A DNA stretch of 64,000 nt, taken from NCBI GenBank assembly GCA_012934845.2, contig WNNJ02002436.1, positions 1 to 64,000 on the forward strand, written 5' to 3'. Position numbers and translations under genes: made by a program. The notes under the pieces are model-generated. The model was given only the letters and a program-made list of their open reading frames with translations. It was not told the origin of the DNA and did no database searches. Source of the stretch: Pomphorhynchus laevis. Its lineage: Eukaryota; Acanthocephala; Palaeacanthocephala; Echinorhynchida; Pomphorhynchidae. Each line of letters opens with the position of its first letter. Position 1 is the first letter of the stretch. Of the stretch, positions 22,981 through 33,774 are shown one piece after another.

Positions 22981-25017
22981 AAATGCTCCTTAATCGCTTA
23001 ATTTGTACACATATATAATCGAAATATATTTCATATTCGTAATATAATATGGAATATATTCAAATAATGCTAAAAAATAATTCACCCATCATTGCAATAT
23101 CACACGGCGGCAATTTGAACGCAAAAAATTCAAATAAGCAAATTCATATGATAATTTACAAGTTACAAGTCAAAATTAAAAAGTCCCAAATCATGCAATT
23201 TGAGAAAAACTCGTTGTGAAAGATCAATTATCAATACTAAATAATATTATATTCACTATAATTAATTATGTATCCCGTAATAGTTGCAAAGTCATTGAGA
23301 TGACTTCGCACTATTAAGTTGCGAAGTCATCAACATCTTAAGTATTAGGACTCAAGCAATAATACCAATAATTCAGATGTAAAGGAATTAAATAAATGTC
23401 GAAATATAATTGAAATCTCATAGTAGAACATAATCATTAAGTGGCTGGCTGTACATTTTAGTATGTATACTCGCGTTTTAAACGGTATCTAAACGATAGG
23501 TTTGATTAATGTTGACACAAGAAAGCGTACATTAGGGAAGCAATGCTCTGGACACAAAAATGCAAGTTCATGGAGCTCATCTACTACAAATTGAAATGCG
23601 AATTATTTGATGGATTAAATAAGTTTATCTATTTAATTAATTTAATTATTTAATTAATTAACAAAATTCCTTCCGAATTGCACTTAAACAAAGTGGAAAT
23701 ACTTCCGTTTCGTGCATTTAATCACCATGGAAATTAATAATCAATGAGTAAGTTGACCAAATGATCTATTACTCACTTTCTACACAAGAAGTTATCCGCA
23801 AAGTAATTCATTTTCAGGTTATATTGATAAAATTAAATAAAAACAGCAAATTTTGAGAATAAGGCTTATTTACGCGTCTATTTAAAATTATATCGGCTAT
23901 CCATACATACAACCGTACGAACAATTCTTTTTTATTTAGCGAACGCATTGAAGACGAGTTGTGTAATTAGATGCATAAGTGTCAAATTTCTGTTTAATAG
24001 AAGATCACGCTGTTTGGCAATTAGCATTGTACTGATAATATCAATAATTTGCGTGAATATAAATATTTAATGTTCACACTCTCACTTAATGCAACTAATT
24101 GCCTTCAAGACGAACTTTTTGTTCATTTTCAAAACAAGATTGCTTCTAGCTAAACAGTTTGCTGCTTGTAACCATCATTTTTAGGAGATTCAGTAAACGA
24201 TTATCACAAAATCGAATGCCAGTCGCCCATCTTAAGCATCTTGAACATCTCACCACCAAAAATTCCGGATCACCATCAAATACGTAATAAGTCATTACGC
24301 TCAAGCTAAAAGCACTAATCTATATTTACCTGCACCCTGTTATTTTTTGGATATCATACAGTGAGTTGTCTTAGTTTGAGCTCGAATATTTTGTTTTTGT
24401 TTATCTTCTATCTTAGGCATTTGACTTTGTCACAGTTCATTAATACATCTAAGACGCATGCTTATTAAAAACATTTGGTTTTTTCTAAGTAAATTTTGCT
24501 CGTTTACCTTTTAGAGGAATATACAGCTGATGTTACAATATCGGCCAATTCTTTTACGTTTTGAATTCGTGCATGTTTTCGGCGATAGCAAATTTTATTA
24601 GATATATGTTCAGCAAAATGATCCAAATACAAAATCGCAGTGAAATAGGCAAACACATTTGTTACAAATGTGATTAATATTTGTCACTTCGATTTTAAGG
24701 CTAAATGTATCTAACTATTTTATTTGAAGTGAGAAAGCAAAAATATATTCGATATAAAGATACATTATAGTGTCAGTATTAAATTAATTTGTATTCGAAA
24801 GTATCAAAATCATAGTTCGTATAAATTCAATAAACGACTTTCCATTTGCATTATTACGAGGTTATTTGTAAACTTCAAATATAAGAACGAAAACGATTAA
24901 AATGTTAATTTTGATTTATTATAAATATAGAGTTTTGATTATGTACTTTGATCATAATTTTTTATAAAGGTTTTATCATACTTTTATCATATTATACTAG
25001 TAAACTAGTATAATACT
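22981..25017. other. AT-rich spacer
   Basis: About 2 kb without a supportable gene. Small features only: a short inverted GCGAAGTCAT/ATGACTTCGC pair near 23300-23330 and TTAATTAATTAA-type low complexity near 23635. Confidence 0.55.
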
Positions 25018-25391
25018 AGTTGAGAGGAAACGCCAAAGCACTCTTGAAGATTCGTAGTGGGGTAGATGTAACGTCGAATGTTCCGACGACATGCAATGCC
25101 GACTTGCTATGGACTAGGATTTGTCAGACTCATAATGATTTCGTGGGCGTGGATGATCCTGCTTATCGTCGATGTATCGTGGATGTCAGTCCTGCGGAGG
25201 ATCTGCACGCGACAAGCTGCGCCAATGTGAGTGATCACATAAAGGTCGCCGACACGTGTTGGATGGCCGATCCGTCACAACGTCGGACTCAGACTGGCTG
25301 GGTTACTCACTTGCTGGTGCGATTGGTAACCAAAAGCAGAATACTTCGAAAAACTAATTTACTTTTGTTATTTTCCAGTTTTGATTCATAA
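25018..25391 (+). mobile_element. RLE LINE, 5'-truncated C-terminal fragment
   Basis: The frame opens with MRGNAKALL, identical in type to residues just after the nuclease in the LINE at 18671-22384 and to 51510-51535. It continues about 115 codons (RICQTHNDFVGVDDP and onward) to a stop at 25391. Only the tail is present, the usual outcome of incomplete target-primed reverse transcription. The tail after the shared motif has no likeness to the PTP tail at 18.7 kb or to the tail at 51.6 kb. Confidence 0.65.
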
Positions 25392-25419
25392 AATTGATTG
25401 TCGGTTTTTATACACAGAG

Positions 25420-25660
25420 AATATCTAGTCGAACTATAATTTCATGATAGGGTTCTAATTTTATAAGAAGGTAGTACCTCCTGATAATTTCTAATCTTTA
25501 TGCTAAAACATAGTCTTATTATGTTCATAAGCTCAGGAGTTCCCGACCTTTTTGTGCTGGTGGGTATATTTAGGATTTTAAAGAATACGGATGGGTGATG
25601 TGGTAAATTTTTTAAATACTAAAAATGCACGTTATATTTTTGTATTACTGTCGGGAATAT
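25420..25660 (+). repeat. PLE pLTR remnant followed by a hAT-like end
   Basis: At 25475-25510 a degenerate CCTCCTGATAATTTCTAATC copy of the PLE terminal-repeat phrase is visible. At 25530-25600 CAGGAGTTCCCGACCTTTTT and the following GGTGGGTA resemble the CAGNGGTTCCCAACCTTTTT start of many hAT-type non-autonomous transposons. I could not find the opposite end. Confidence 0.35.
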
Positions 25661-26020
25661 ATGGGCCCATCGGAATGGTTCCACGTTAATACCTTTGCCC
25701 GTGGGCGCTAGCTCGTGAACCCGAGTACTAGCTTATAAAAATTCTTTTTAAAGATTTGCATTTGTAAATTTATTTATATTACCAAAAATATGTAGATTTA
25801 GTCAAATGATCTGATCATAGATATCAAATGAAAGCATTAATGTCCACAGTGATCGTATTGTTGTAAACAGAATTAAACGACAACGCGTCTTTTTTGATAT
25901 AATATGTCACACCTGATTTAATATTTATTAATATTAAGTAAATTTTATTATTCTAAAACATCAGGAACGTTATCAGAGAATTAAACAACATAAATACATG
26001 GTAGCGCCATCCACAAGCAA

Positions 26021-26206
26021 ATGTTAGAAGGGCACAGTGAAAATAAATATACCGACGATATGAAGAACAGTTTCGAAATCATATTCGAATATGATTCAGC
26101 ACAACCATTCCGAACGGCTGAAGCTCTGCTAATTCGCATACTACACCCTGTCATAAATATCAGATACGCAGAGATGGGAAGCTCCTTAAGACTCATTGGG
26201 TATTAA
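26021..26206 (+). mobile_element. GIY-YIG element C-terminal tail (short relic)
   Basis: The 61-codon frame ends RTAEALLIRILHPVINIRYA and MGSSLRL. The pattern AE-LLI-HP-IN is that of the last helix of GIY-YIG endonucleases in PLEs. No RT is nearby. Recognition is by pattern only. Confidence 0.35.
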
Positions 26207-27463
26207 TGAAATTTCCCAATTCGGAAAATGTTTATTTTCCGAATAAATATTAATAAATATTTTAATTTTTTTAATATTTATTTATATTAAATAAATATTT
26301 TTATTTTTGAAACTGTAATTTATATTTCAGATGTTCATGACGATGACTAATATTGTTAGTCGAAAATTTAGATCACAAAACCAAGTCTTTATGTTTGCAA
26401 TTTGTAAATTAGATTCAAAAGTAGTGTTGGGCAGACTAAATACGGCACAAAAGGATTGATTTAATAATATGGTCAAATATACTAATGACATTATTCTAAA
26501 AAATGTAAAAGATTTTCATCTGTATATTTTATTCTTAATGATATATTCATTAGTTGACAAGTTTTTTATAAGAACTTTCGTCAAATCTACCTATCATTTA
26601 ATTCTATCGATCTACGGACTTGACAGAGTGCTATCAAGAGACGAATTGTTAAATTACAGTATACAACACAGTTTGGAACTCTGAGCAAAATTAACTTTAC
26701 CATAAAGAATGTTTTATCAGAGTTATTAGAATATTTACTTCATTAAAAACATATTTAATTTACTAATCAAAACTGTAATTGGTTTATTTCAGCAAGATGG
26801 CATCTTTAAAAACGCAAGAAATATATGCATATATATTTTTTTTTAATTTTTATAAATTTTTCTGCAAAAGTTGAACATCAACAACGATATGTTCATTTCG
26901 CTAATAAAATCGCATTATTCAAGCCAATAAGTAACCATGTAAATGCCTTTTAATTAAAAAGTTTTTTCTAATGAATTGTTCCATTTTTTTCCATTTCAAG
27001 ACTTACATTAAGTCTTCATCTTTAAGTATTATCCGTTAAGTGTCTTTTTGAAAAAAAAACTTAACGGATATTTAGAGATTGTAGGGTCAATGCCGAATAA
27101 ATCCTGATTTTTACTAAATCGTTAGTGAAGAAATCGCAGCTTAGAAACTTGATAAACATATAATCCGGACAAAAAATTCACAGTTCAAGACATTCAAAAA
27201 TTTAACCGCCAGAGACAAAAGCAATTATATTTGTTTTACGCTTGTTTACTGTGTATATTTTACTCGTTGAATAATTAGGTCAGCTAACTGAGTCTACGTA
27301 TTTTATACTCTTTGTTATGTTAAAATAAATACTTGTGTCTATAATTTCAATAAAATATAACAAGTTTAGCACGAATGCAATTCTCATCGATTTATTTTTT
27401 TTATTTATTTTCAATTGAAATAAATTTATTTTTAAAATAATGCAAATTTATTTATTTTTCTAG
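26207..27463. other. AT-rich spacer, possible 5' flank of the Bcl-2 gene
   Basis: Contains a PLE pLTR remnant on the minus strand at 27281-27318 (CAGCTAACTGAGTCTACGTA). The bases directly before 27464 (TTTATTTTTCTAG) look like a 3' splice site, so a 5' UTR intron may end here. Confidence 0.4.
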
Positions 27464-28030
27464 ATGATGATCTCTCGTCATTTAGTTGAGGACTTTTTTA
27501 ATTATCGTCTTTTGCACAAGCCTTTGCAAATCATAAGTTGCGATCGACAACGTTATCTTCTGGTATATACAATGAACGAAATGTGTTTAGAATTCGAACA
27601 ACGATATACGGCAAAGTTCAAAAAGCTATCGGATCAAATTTCATTACGAAGTGGAACATCAATGACAGAAATCAGAAGACTATTTTTTAATGTGAACGAT
27701 GAACTATTTCGTGATGGAATTAGGTGGGGCCGTATTGTTGCCCTATTTTCTTTTGGTTGTTCATTTTCCGATAGTTTGGCTAAGCACCTTGGTATACAAA
27801 CTGCAAGACTTTTAGTGTCCGGTTTAATGAAAGAATACCTGCAGCGAGTAATTCTAGATTGGGTAGAATGTAATGGAGGATGGAATAGATTTTTGGTTAT
27901 TTTTTCCTTGACTAGGCTAAAACAAAAGCGTCAAACAAAATCAAAAATCTGGATAAACCGATTAATTGGATTCACTTTAGGACTATTCGCTATTACTCTA
28001 CTTTTCACGCACAAATCCATACAGTTGTGA
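27464..28030 (+). CDS. Bcl-2 family protein (Bcl-xL-like, multi-BH-domain)
   Basis: A complete 188-residue apoptosis regulator. BH4 lies at residues 4-20 (SRHLVEDFFNYRLLHK, compare the Bcl-xL NRELVVDFLSYKL pattern). BH3-like helix: 37-56 (EMCLEFEQRYTAKFKKL). BH1: 78-98 (NDELFRDGIRWGRIVALF). BH2: 132-147 (DWVECNGGWNRF). A basic stretch and a hydrophobic tail anchor (165-182) end the protein, so it should sit in the outer mitochondrial or ER membrane. BH4 plus BH1-BH2 is the architecture of pro-survival members. Oddity: the Gly-Asp pair usual in BH3 is Cys41-Leu42 here. The frame is open throughout and uninterrupted, although animal Bcl-2 genes commonly have an intron inside BH2. I chose the first ATG because BH4 begins there; a splice acceptor may precede it. 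Confidence 0.85.
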   Translation: MMISRHLVEDFFNYRLLHKPLQIISCDRQRYLLVYTMNEMCLEFEQRYTAKFKKLSDQISLRSGTSMTEIRRLFFNVNDELFRDGIRWGRIVALFSFGCSFSDSLAKHLGIQTARLLVSGLMKEYLQRVILDWVECNGGWNRFLVIFSLTRLKQKRQTKSKIWINRLIGFTLGLFAITLLFTHKSIQL

Positions 28031-28184
28031 ATTCCCTAAGATTATAAAGTTTAACTTTTTAACTTTTAATTTTCCATTGGTGTTTGTACATTAAAGTTAT
28101 ATGGTGTGGACAGTAATTTGCATCGTGTATATAAAGCTTTAAATTACATGTTTTTTATATTTCATTTCCAATTTTAATTTATAT

Positions 28185-28190
28185 GAATAA
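28185..28190 (+). promoter_or_regulatory. Polyadenylation signal for the Bcl-2 gene
   Basis: AATAAA about 155 bases after the stop codon, within AT-rich 3' UTR. Confidence 0.5.
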
Positions 28191-28210
28191 AGTTATGGTA
28201 CATTAAGTTA

Positions 28211-29220
28211 TAGCACCAAATTTATATTAATAATTTTTCGTTGGATACGATTTATTTTAACATGAATATTTCGCTGTTAGTTAATAAACCTTTACAATCT
28301 CTCTATCTCCTAGTAATAGTTTACATTTCATGAGACTCGTCAATCGACGCTATCACTACAGGTACGTCCGTAGTTGTTGATTATTTTATGGACTAAAATA
28401 ATTTTACATTTCTTAGACTCAATAATATTCAATATTATTAAATATTACAAATTACAATTATATCTAATAATATTTAGATATTTAGTACATAATTATATAA
28501 ATTATAAATATAAATTATAAATTATAAATTATTAAATATATAGATTCATCGTCATTATTTATTCTTATTGTTTTATACTTCAATTCGTACAATACATTTA
28601 TATTTAATCGAAAACAAAACAATCTTTACAGGTATTTTCCCAAAAATACCAAGATCATAGCGTTTTGTATTTAGATATACCTCTTCAATGGAGAAAACTA
28701 AAATTAACAGCTGATTTTATTTAACCCTTAAATTTTAATATAAAATTAAATTGTTTATATTAAACTGTTGGCTTATTTAATTGAAGATTTAAAAAGCACA
28801 AAAAAAATATGCATTTAAAATTAAATGCATATTAAAGAAAAATAATTTATAATGTTGAACACATAATTGTTCTGGTTGTTTTCAATTCTTTTTCGTGTCT
28901 TTTAATTCTCCAAAACTCACAGTTTCTAAAATTAGTCATTATTTGTAATCAATAATTTTGATTAATCTGCCAATCACAAGGAAGCATTTTATTTTCCGCA
29001 ATAAAGCCAGGAAATAATTAATAATAAAAAATATGTTTTACTCTTTTGAAAATAACTAATTTATAATTTAATAATGAATTTATATATTATTAAAATATTA
29101 ATTGACTTCAAACCTTTCTCGATAAGAGACTGAATTTAATATTTTGATGTATTGACTGTACTTAGCAATTCTTTTTAGTTATGTGCATATTTATAACCAA
29201 TAATAGTCTATATTCCATAC
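28211..29220. other. AT-rich spacer
   Basis: No gene supported. TATAAATTATAAATTATAAA low complexity lies at about 28495-28540. Confidence 0.55.
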
Positions 29221-29229
29221 TACTAGCGG

Positions 29230-29365
29230 CACCATAGTCATGAAGGAAGGATTCTGTAGGCTGGTTTTCAAAGCGAAAGTCACCTTGTGTGACCTAGCAA
29301 CTATTCTAAAGATAATAAAGCATCCATAACAGGATCACCAGTCCCGATTTCAATCGATCTTAATG
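29230..29365. repeat. Dispersed repeat, copy 2 (partner 6880-7015)
   Basis: Shares CACCTTGTGTGACCTAGCAA and the flanking CCAGTCCCGATT-CAATCGATCTTAATGATCT with the copy near 6.9 kb. It runs directly into the tandem ribozyme-like units, so it may be a leader of that element. Confidence 0.7.
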
Positions 29366-29453
29366 ATCTCAATAAGCCAGTAAAAACGCTTTATGCACCT
29401 GAGTTTCGTCTAGCGTCGTGAGGAATTGCTGGTGTCTTTACAGTTATCACAAA

Positions 29454-29528
29454 AGCAGTGGAAACGCACCCTAACCACTTCATCCGACTGACGATGACTG
29501 CTGGGTGGTTAGATGCGTCTTGGAGTGA
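29454..29528 (+). ncRNA. Permuted hammerhead-like motif, subfamily 3, unit 1
   Basis: Core pieces in order are GAAAC (29461-29465), CTGACGA (29488-29494) and GTC (29517-29519). Stem II: AGCAGT with ACTGCT. Stem III: CTAACCAC with GTGGTTAG plus GCA with TGC next to the core. Stem I: TCATCCGA with TTGGAGTGA (one bulge). The base before GAAA is G, not C. All helices sit at hammerhead positions, but the strands are in non-canonical order. Confidence 0.7.
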
Positions 29529-29855
29529 TACATTAGACTGATGGAGCTGATGATCGAAGTCCAGTTATCCAGTTATTTAGCAGCACATATGGATTTAAAA
29601 TCGATCGTAGTCAGTTTTGGCTCCTGGGCCACAGTTTCAAGCGATTTTTCGCAATAACAATTTATAAAATGACGCATTCCTTTTGGAATCCTGTGAAAAA
29701 TTCAGTGCCTTCGTAATCAACGGATACACATTTGTGTCTTATATAAAGAATAACTAGAAAGTCCACACACGCAACAAGCCAGTAAACACGCTTTCTGCAC
29801 CTGACTTTCGTATAACATCGTGAGGGATTGCTGGTGTCTTTATAGTTATCACAAA

Positions 29856-29930
29856 AGCAGTCGAAACGTACCCTAACCACTTCATCCGACTGACGATGAC
29901 TGCTGGGTGGTTAGGAACGTCTTGAAGTGA
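29856..29930 (+). ncRNA. Permuted hammerhead-like motif, subfamily 3, unit 2
   Basis: GAAAC at 29863-29867, CTGACGA at 29890-29896, GTC at 29919-29921. Stem II AGCAGT/ACTGCT with C directly before GAAA as in classical cores. Stem III CTAACCAC/GTGGTTAG. Stem I TCATCCGA/TTGAAGTGA is slightly weaker. Cores of units 1 and 2 are 402 bp apart. Confidence 0.7.
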
Positions 29931-30286
29931 TACATTAGACTGATGGAGCTGATGATCGAAGTCCAGTTATCTGGCTCCTGGACCACAGTTTAAAGCGATT
30001 TTCGCACAAAAAATATTTATAATAGTATTGCACGGATGTGCTGAGTATACATCGGTCCAGGATTTCTTACGAGATACGGCATTTATACATTTATGTCGCA
30101 TTTATTGCTGCGACAATTTAGACATACCGTATTCATTAAGGATCCAACGAGTGCAGCGACAATTCAGCAACAACCTCTGCCTAGTGTTTAATGATGGTCC
30201 TTACAGCAATTCGATCTGGTTAAGAGCGTAAGCCTCAGACAATTAAGCAAAGTGTCGGAAACGCCTTTATTCACAATGCCACACAA

Positions 30287-30361
30287 GCAACCGAAACGGT
30301 TAATGAGTACTTCATTCTACTGATGAGTGTTGCCGTGTACTCGTTGGTCGTCTAGAAGTGA
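30287..30361 (+). ncRNA. Permuted hammerhead-like motif, subfamily 2, unit 1
   Basis: GAAAC at 30293-30297, CTGATGA at 30320-30326, GTC at 30350-30352. Stem II GCAAC/GTTGC. Stem III GGTTAATGAGTAC with GTACTCGTTGGTC, 13 pairs including G-U. Stem I TTCTA/TAGAA. These sequences differ from unit 2 at several stem III positions, yet pairing is kept. Confidence 0.75.
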
Positions 30362-30647
30362 CATGGTGACTGAAAGTCGTGAATCGAAGTCCAGTCTATC
30401 AAGCAACACCATTTAGTATAAATGCCGTATTTCGTAAGAAATCCTGGACCGTTGTATACTCAGCACATCCGTGCAATACTATTATACCTGCCGTATCCAT
30501 TAAGGATCCAACGAGTGCAACGACAATTCAGCAACAACCTCTGCCTAGTGTTTAAGGATGGTCCGCACAGCAATTCAATCTGGTTAAGAGCGTAAGCCTC
30601 AGACAATTAAGCAGTGTCGGATACGCCTATATTCACAATGTCACACA

Positions 30648-30723
30648 GGCAACCGAAACGGCCAGTGAGTACTTTATTCTACTGATGAGTGTTGCCGGAT
30701 ACTCATTGGTCGTCTAGAAGTGA
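30648..30723 (+). ncRNA. Permuted hammerhead-like motif, subfamily 2, unit 2
   Basis: GAAAC at 30655-30659, CTGATGA at 30682-30688, GTC at 30712-30714. Stem II GGCAAC/GTTGCC. Stem III GGCCAGTGAGTA with TACTCATTGGTC, 12 pairs. Stem I TTCTA/TAGAA. An intact core by sequence. Confidence 0.75.
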
Positions 30724-30839
30724 CATGCTGGCTGAAAGTCGTGAATCGAAGTTCAGTCTATCAAGCAACACCATTTAGTATATATAGATTATATATACAA
30801 TTTAGATATATATAAAGCGGTATATATACCGCTTTTTAA

Positions 30840-31360
30840 ACCGCTAAATATACGCTGATGATACCACAGCTCTGTTCTCTGGACGCAGGTGCAAAGACGT
30901 AGTCTCGGACATCAGCCGTTTAACAAAGCGAAAACTTAAGAGATTAGCACTCTCTGCCCTCTTCTCCATTTTTACTAATCAACCACTCCATGTCTTCACG
31001 AGTCCAGTAAAATATCTGGCATCCACCGTTATTGTGAACTGTTCGGTGAAAGCAGACCTGGATATACTTAAACGTATTCTGATATGATCTAGATGGGTTA
31101 TGAAACGGGCCCAGCATATGTCGTTGAAACGGAAAACTCAGGTGCGCCTCTGGGGCACTTGGGCTATCTCGGGATTAGTCTTTTTCTCTAGAGGACATCT
31201 CCCAGAGCAAAGGCTAAGGTTTCTCAAGCTCTTCGTTTCTCGATTAGCCAGCATAGTACGCCTCGATAAGACTCTTTGGGTTTGAAAGATTCCGGGTGGT
31301 TCAGTCGAAGAGCGGCGTGTTGGCTCGGCTGGCAAGCAACTATTTACAACCAACTCATTA
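30840..31360 (+). mobile_element. LINE D C-terminal fragment
   Basis: Starts inside RT motif C (YADDTTALFSG) and lacks a block relative to 16320-16490. It continues through the C terminus (RAQHMSLKRKTQVRLWGTW, FFSRGHLPEQRLRFLK) to the SAACWLGW-like end. A 5'-truncated, internally deleted, broken relative of the copy at 15640-16900. Confidence 0.75.
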
Positions 31361-33770
31361 GTTGATTTATTTACTTTATTAACACCAACTCTTCAGTTGC
31401 TTGTTAATATCTTACATAATTGTTATTATCATCTCGATACTGCATATATTTTGTGAATTTTTATCATGAAAATGCTTTTTTCTTAACTAAACTGTTTTGT
31501 TTTATTATGAATTTTATACGATTGCAATTTACTAAATTTAGAAAAGTTTTACACACAAATATAAATATAACATAAATATATAATATAAAATATATGATAT
31601 ATATAATGGAATAATATATAATAATGTTCCATTATTATATATTATATATATATATATATAAATCAAATATAAATATAATATAACTATAACAAATATGTTA
31701 AAAAGAATGCCACTGTAAAAATCTGAATGATAAAACTATACAATTAAAAAGTACTGCTAAGTACAGTCGAAATATCAAAATAATAAGTTCAGTTTCTTAT
31801 ATTCTCGGGATGAATCTGAGTCAATTAATTACATTTGACTAGATAGCAATTCTACATGATATAACATAAACATATAATATAAAATAAATGATATATTTAT
31901 TTGTTGAAAATATATTATTAAATATAAAATATAATTAAATACAATATACAATCTTTTAAATATATATAAATATATATTTATCAGATAAAAGAAAGCAGAA
32001 GCTCAAAAAATCGAAAGGTTTAAAAATCCGCTTATTGTGTTATTTTTCATATTTTCTTTAAATGAAAATTTTCTTTGTATATTCAGTAAAAATTTATTGA
32101 AATTATACTAACGTTATTGTTTTTAGTTGGGTTAAAATATTAATTTAAATAAACTGTTTATTTTATACTCAAATAAAGTTTTTGTAGTGTACTCCCTATA
32201 TATCAAAAAATGATGCAAATTTGACGCTTGTCCAATTTAATATAAAATCTAAACTATAAATTTACTCTTATAAATTGAAAATTTGTTAATTTATCAAAAT
32301 TTGAACTTTGTTAATAAATAATCGTTACTTTTTCAATTCGTTAATTGTTAGATCATTTAAGGGATATTTAAAGAGGAAATATTGTGTATTTTGTTATAAT
32401 ATTTTATTATTTAGCAAATTCTAGATATTAAATTTACAGAAAAAATCATTAAAATAAAGATATCATCATTTTTGTTTTTATTTTTAATTAATTTTTTATA
32501 AATACAAGCAGAACAGTAAATTTTTATAATATCTAAAACTTTGATGTTAATTGGAAAATGTTTATGTTGTGTGAATTTGTGAAGAGAAATGCGATAATTT
32601 CTCTTTATAGAATTCACATTTTATTACAGAAAATGTTTCTTTCATATAAATTAATTTGTTCAACATTTTTATGAAACCTAAACACTAAGGCATTCGAAGA
32701 ATTCATAGTAGAAAAATTCTTGTTAGCTCTCACTCTCGTAAATCAGACAACTCATAAATTATCAAAATAACGCATTTTTATCAAGTCGGTATCTTTTAAA
32801 TGGAACTTAAATTTTATTTAAATATTTCTTATATTCGTGCTGAGAAGAATTAAATGGTAAGGAAGTGTATATAGTTACCATATTCGTAAAAGACAAATGT
32901 CTTTTACTATATAATTTTTTATTTAGTCCCATGGGATATCATTGACCTAATATACTTTAAGTAAATAAAAATCAATTGCCTCTTTCTATAAAGTGAGAGA
33001 GAAATACGAAAATAAGTTAAGCAGGGAATATTTGTTTTATTGCATTTGATATTATTTTTACAGGAATGTTAATAAATGGATTTTGGTATTCTTACCTATC
33101 AGTATGATCAGGGCAATATCTACTCTCACTACACAGATTACAATCTTACAAAGTTTGGTAATCAGAATTTGAAAATACAATTTTATTTACTTTTTTTCAG
33201 TTTATTATATTTGCCAATTCTGCGTATATCTTGGGATTAAGTTGTTCACATAGCCGACACCAAGAGGATAGCATATGCGCTGGCTTTACGCTTCTTTCCA
33301 CAAACCGGTCAAGTAATGAGCAAGACTTTTATAATGCAGTAAGTGCTTGATGATTTAAAGACTTTAAGACGTCGTACACCATCTTTCTTCAAAATGTAGG
33401 AATTGCGCCCTGCTATTTGGTTTAATTTTGCAAGTAAAGATGTTTCTTCTCACTTTAATAGCAAAGCCATTCTGATGATGAGAATAGATAGTGACTCATC
33501 AAATTTAGTTCACACGCTAATGCATTTTTCTCAATCAAATTTTAATTTATCATATCTCATAATGGTTGATGAAGATCGGAAAATTCACGTAAGTACAATT
33601 AAGCATTTAAATGAGGATTAAATCATTTAATTAAATCAATCAGATCGCATTTTTAATGTATAAAAATAATTTAGTTTTTTGCTATATAAGTTAAACCATT
33701 TATAATCGAAATCAATTGAAATTAATAAATTTAAGATTATTCTTGATCAATTTTTGATTCAGCATCGAAA
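31361..33770. other. AT-rich spacer
   Basis: Low-complexity TATATA at 31560-31680 and 31860-31980. A short frame at 33403-33621 begins RPAIWFNFASKD and has SSNLVHTLMH. It faintly recalls a BED zinc finger of hAT transposases, but the cysteines are not in place and I do not call it. Confidence 0.5.
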
Positions 33771-33774
33771 TGAT

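Larger units (their letters stand above)
29366..30790 (+). repeat. Tandem ribozyme-bearing units (two subfamilies)
   Basis: Two units of subfamily 3 (motif spacing 402 bp) are followed by two units of subfamily 2 (spacing 362 bp). All share a skeleton with the array at 59.3-61.0 kb: a GGATCCTGTGA or GGAATCCTGTGA block, a GGATGGTCC block, and the hammerhead-like RNA motif. The organisation resembles retrozymes, small non-autonomous tandem elements carrying hammerheads, but the strand order in the motif is different. Short open frames such as 29662-29880 and 30028-30231 are by-products of the repeat. Confidence 0.75.

Noticed and set aside
26469-26684. A 71-codon frame as a host gene.
   Set aside because: No domain, no splice or poly(A) context, and composition typical of AT-rich chance frames.
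29662-30231. Short frames at 29662-29880 (-) and 30028-30231 (+).
   Set aside because: They lie wholly inside the tandem ribozyme units and show no domain.
33403-33621. A BED-finger hAT transposase N terminus.
   Set aside because: Only a faint W-x2-F and SSNL-H pattern; the zinc-binding cysteines are absent.
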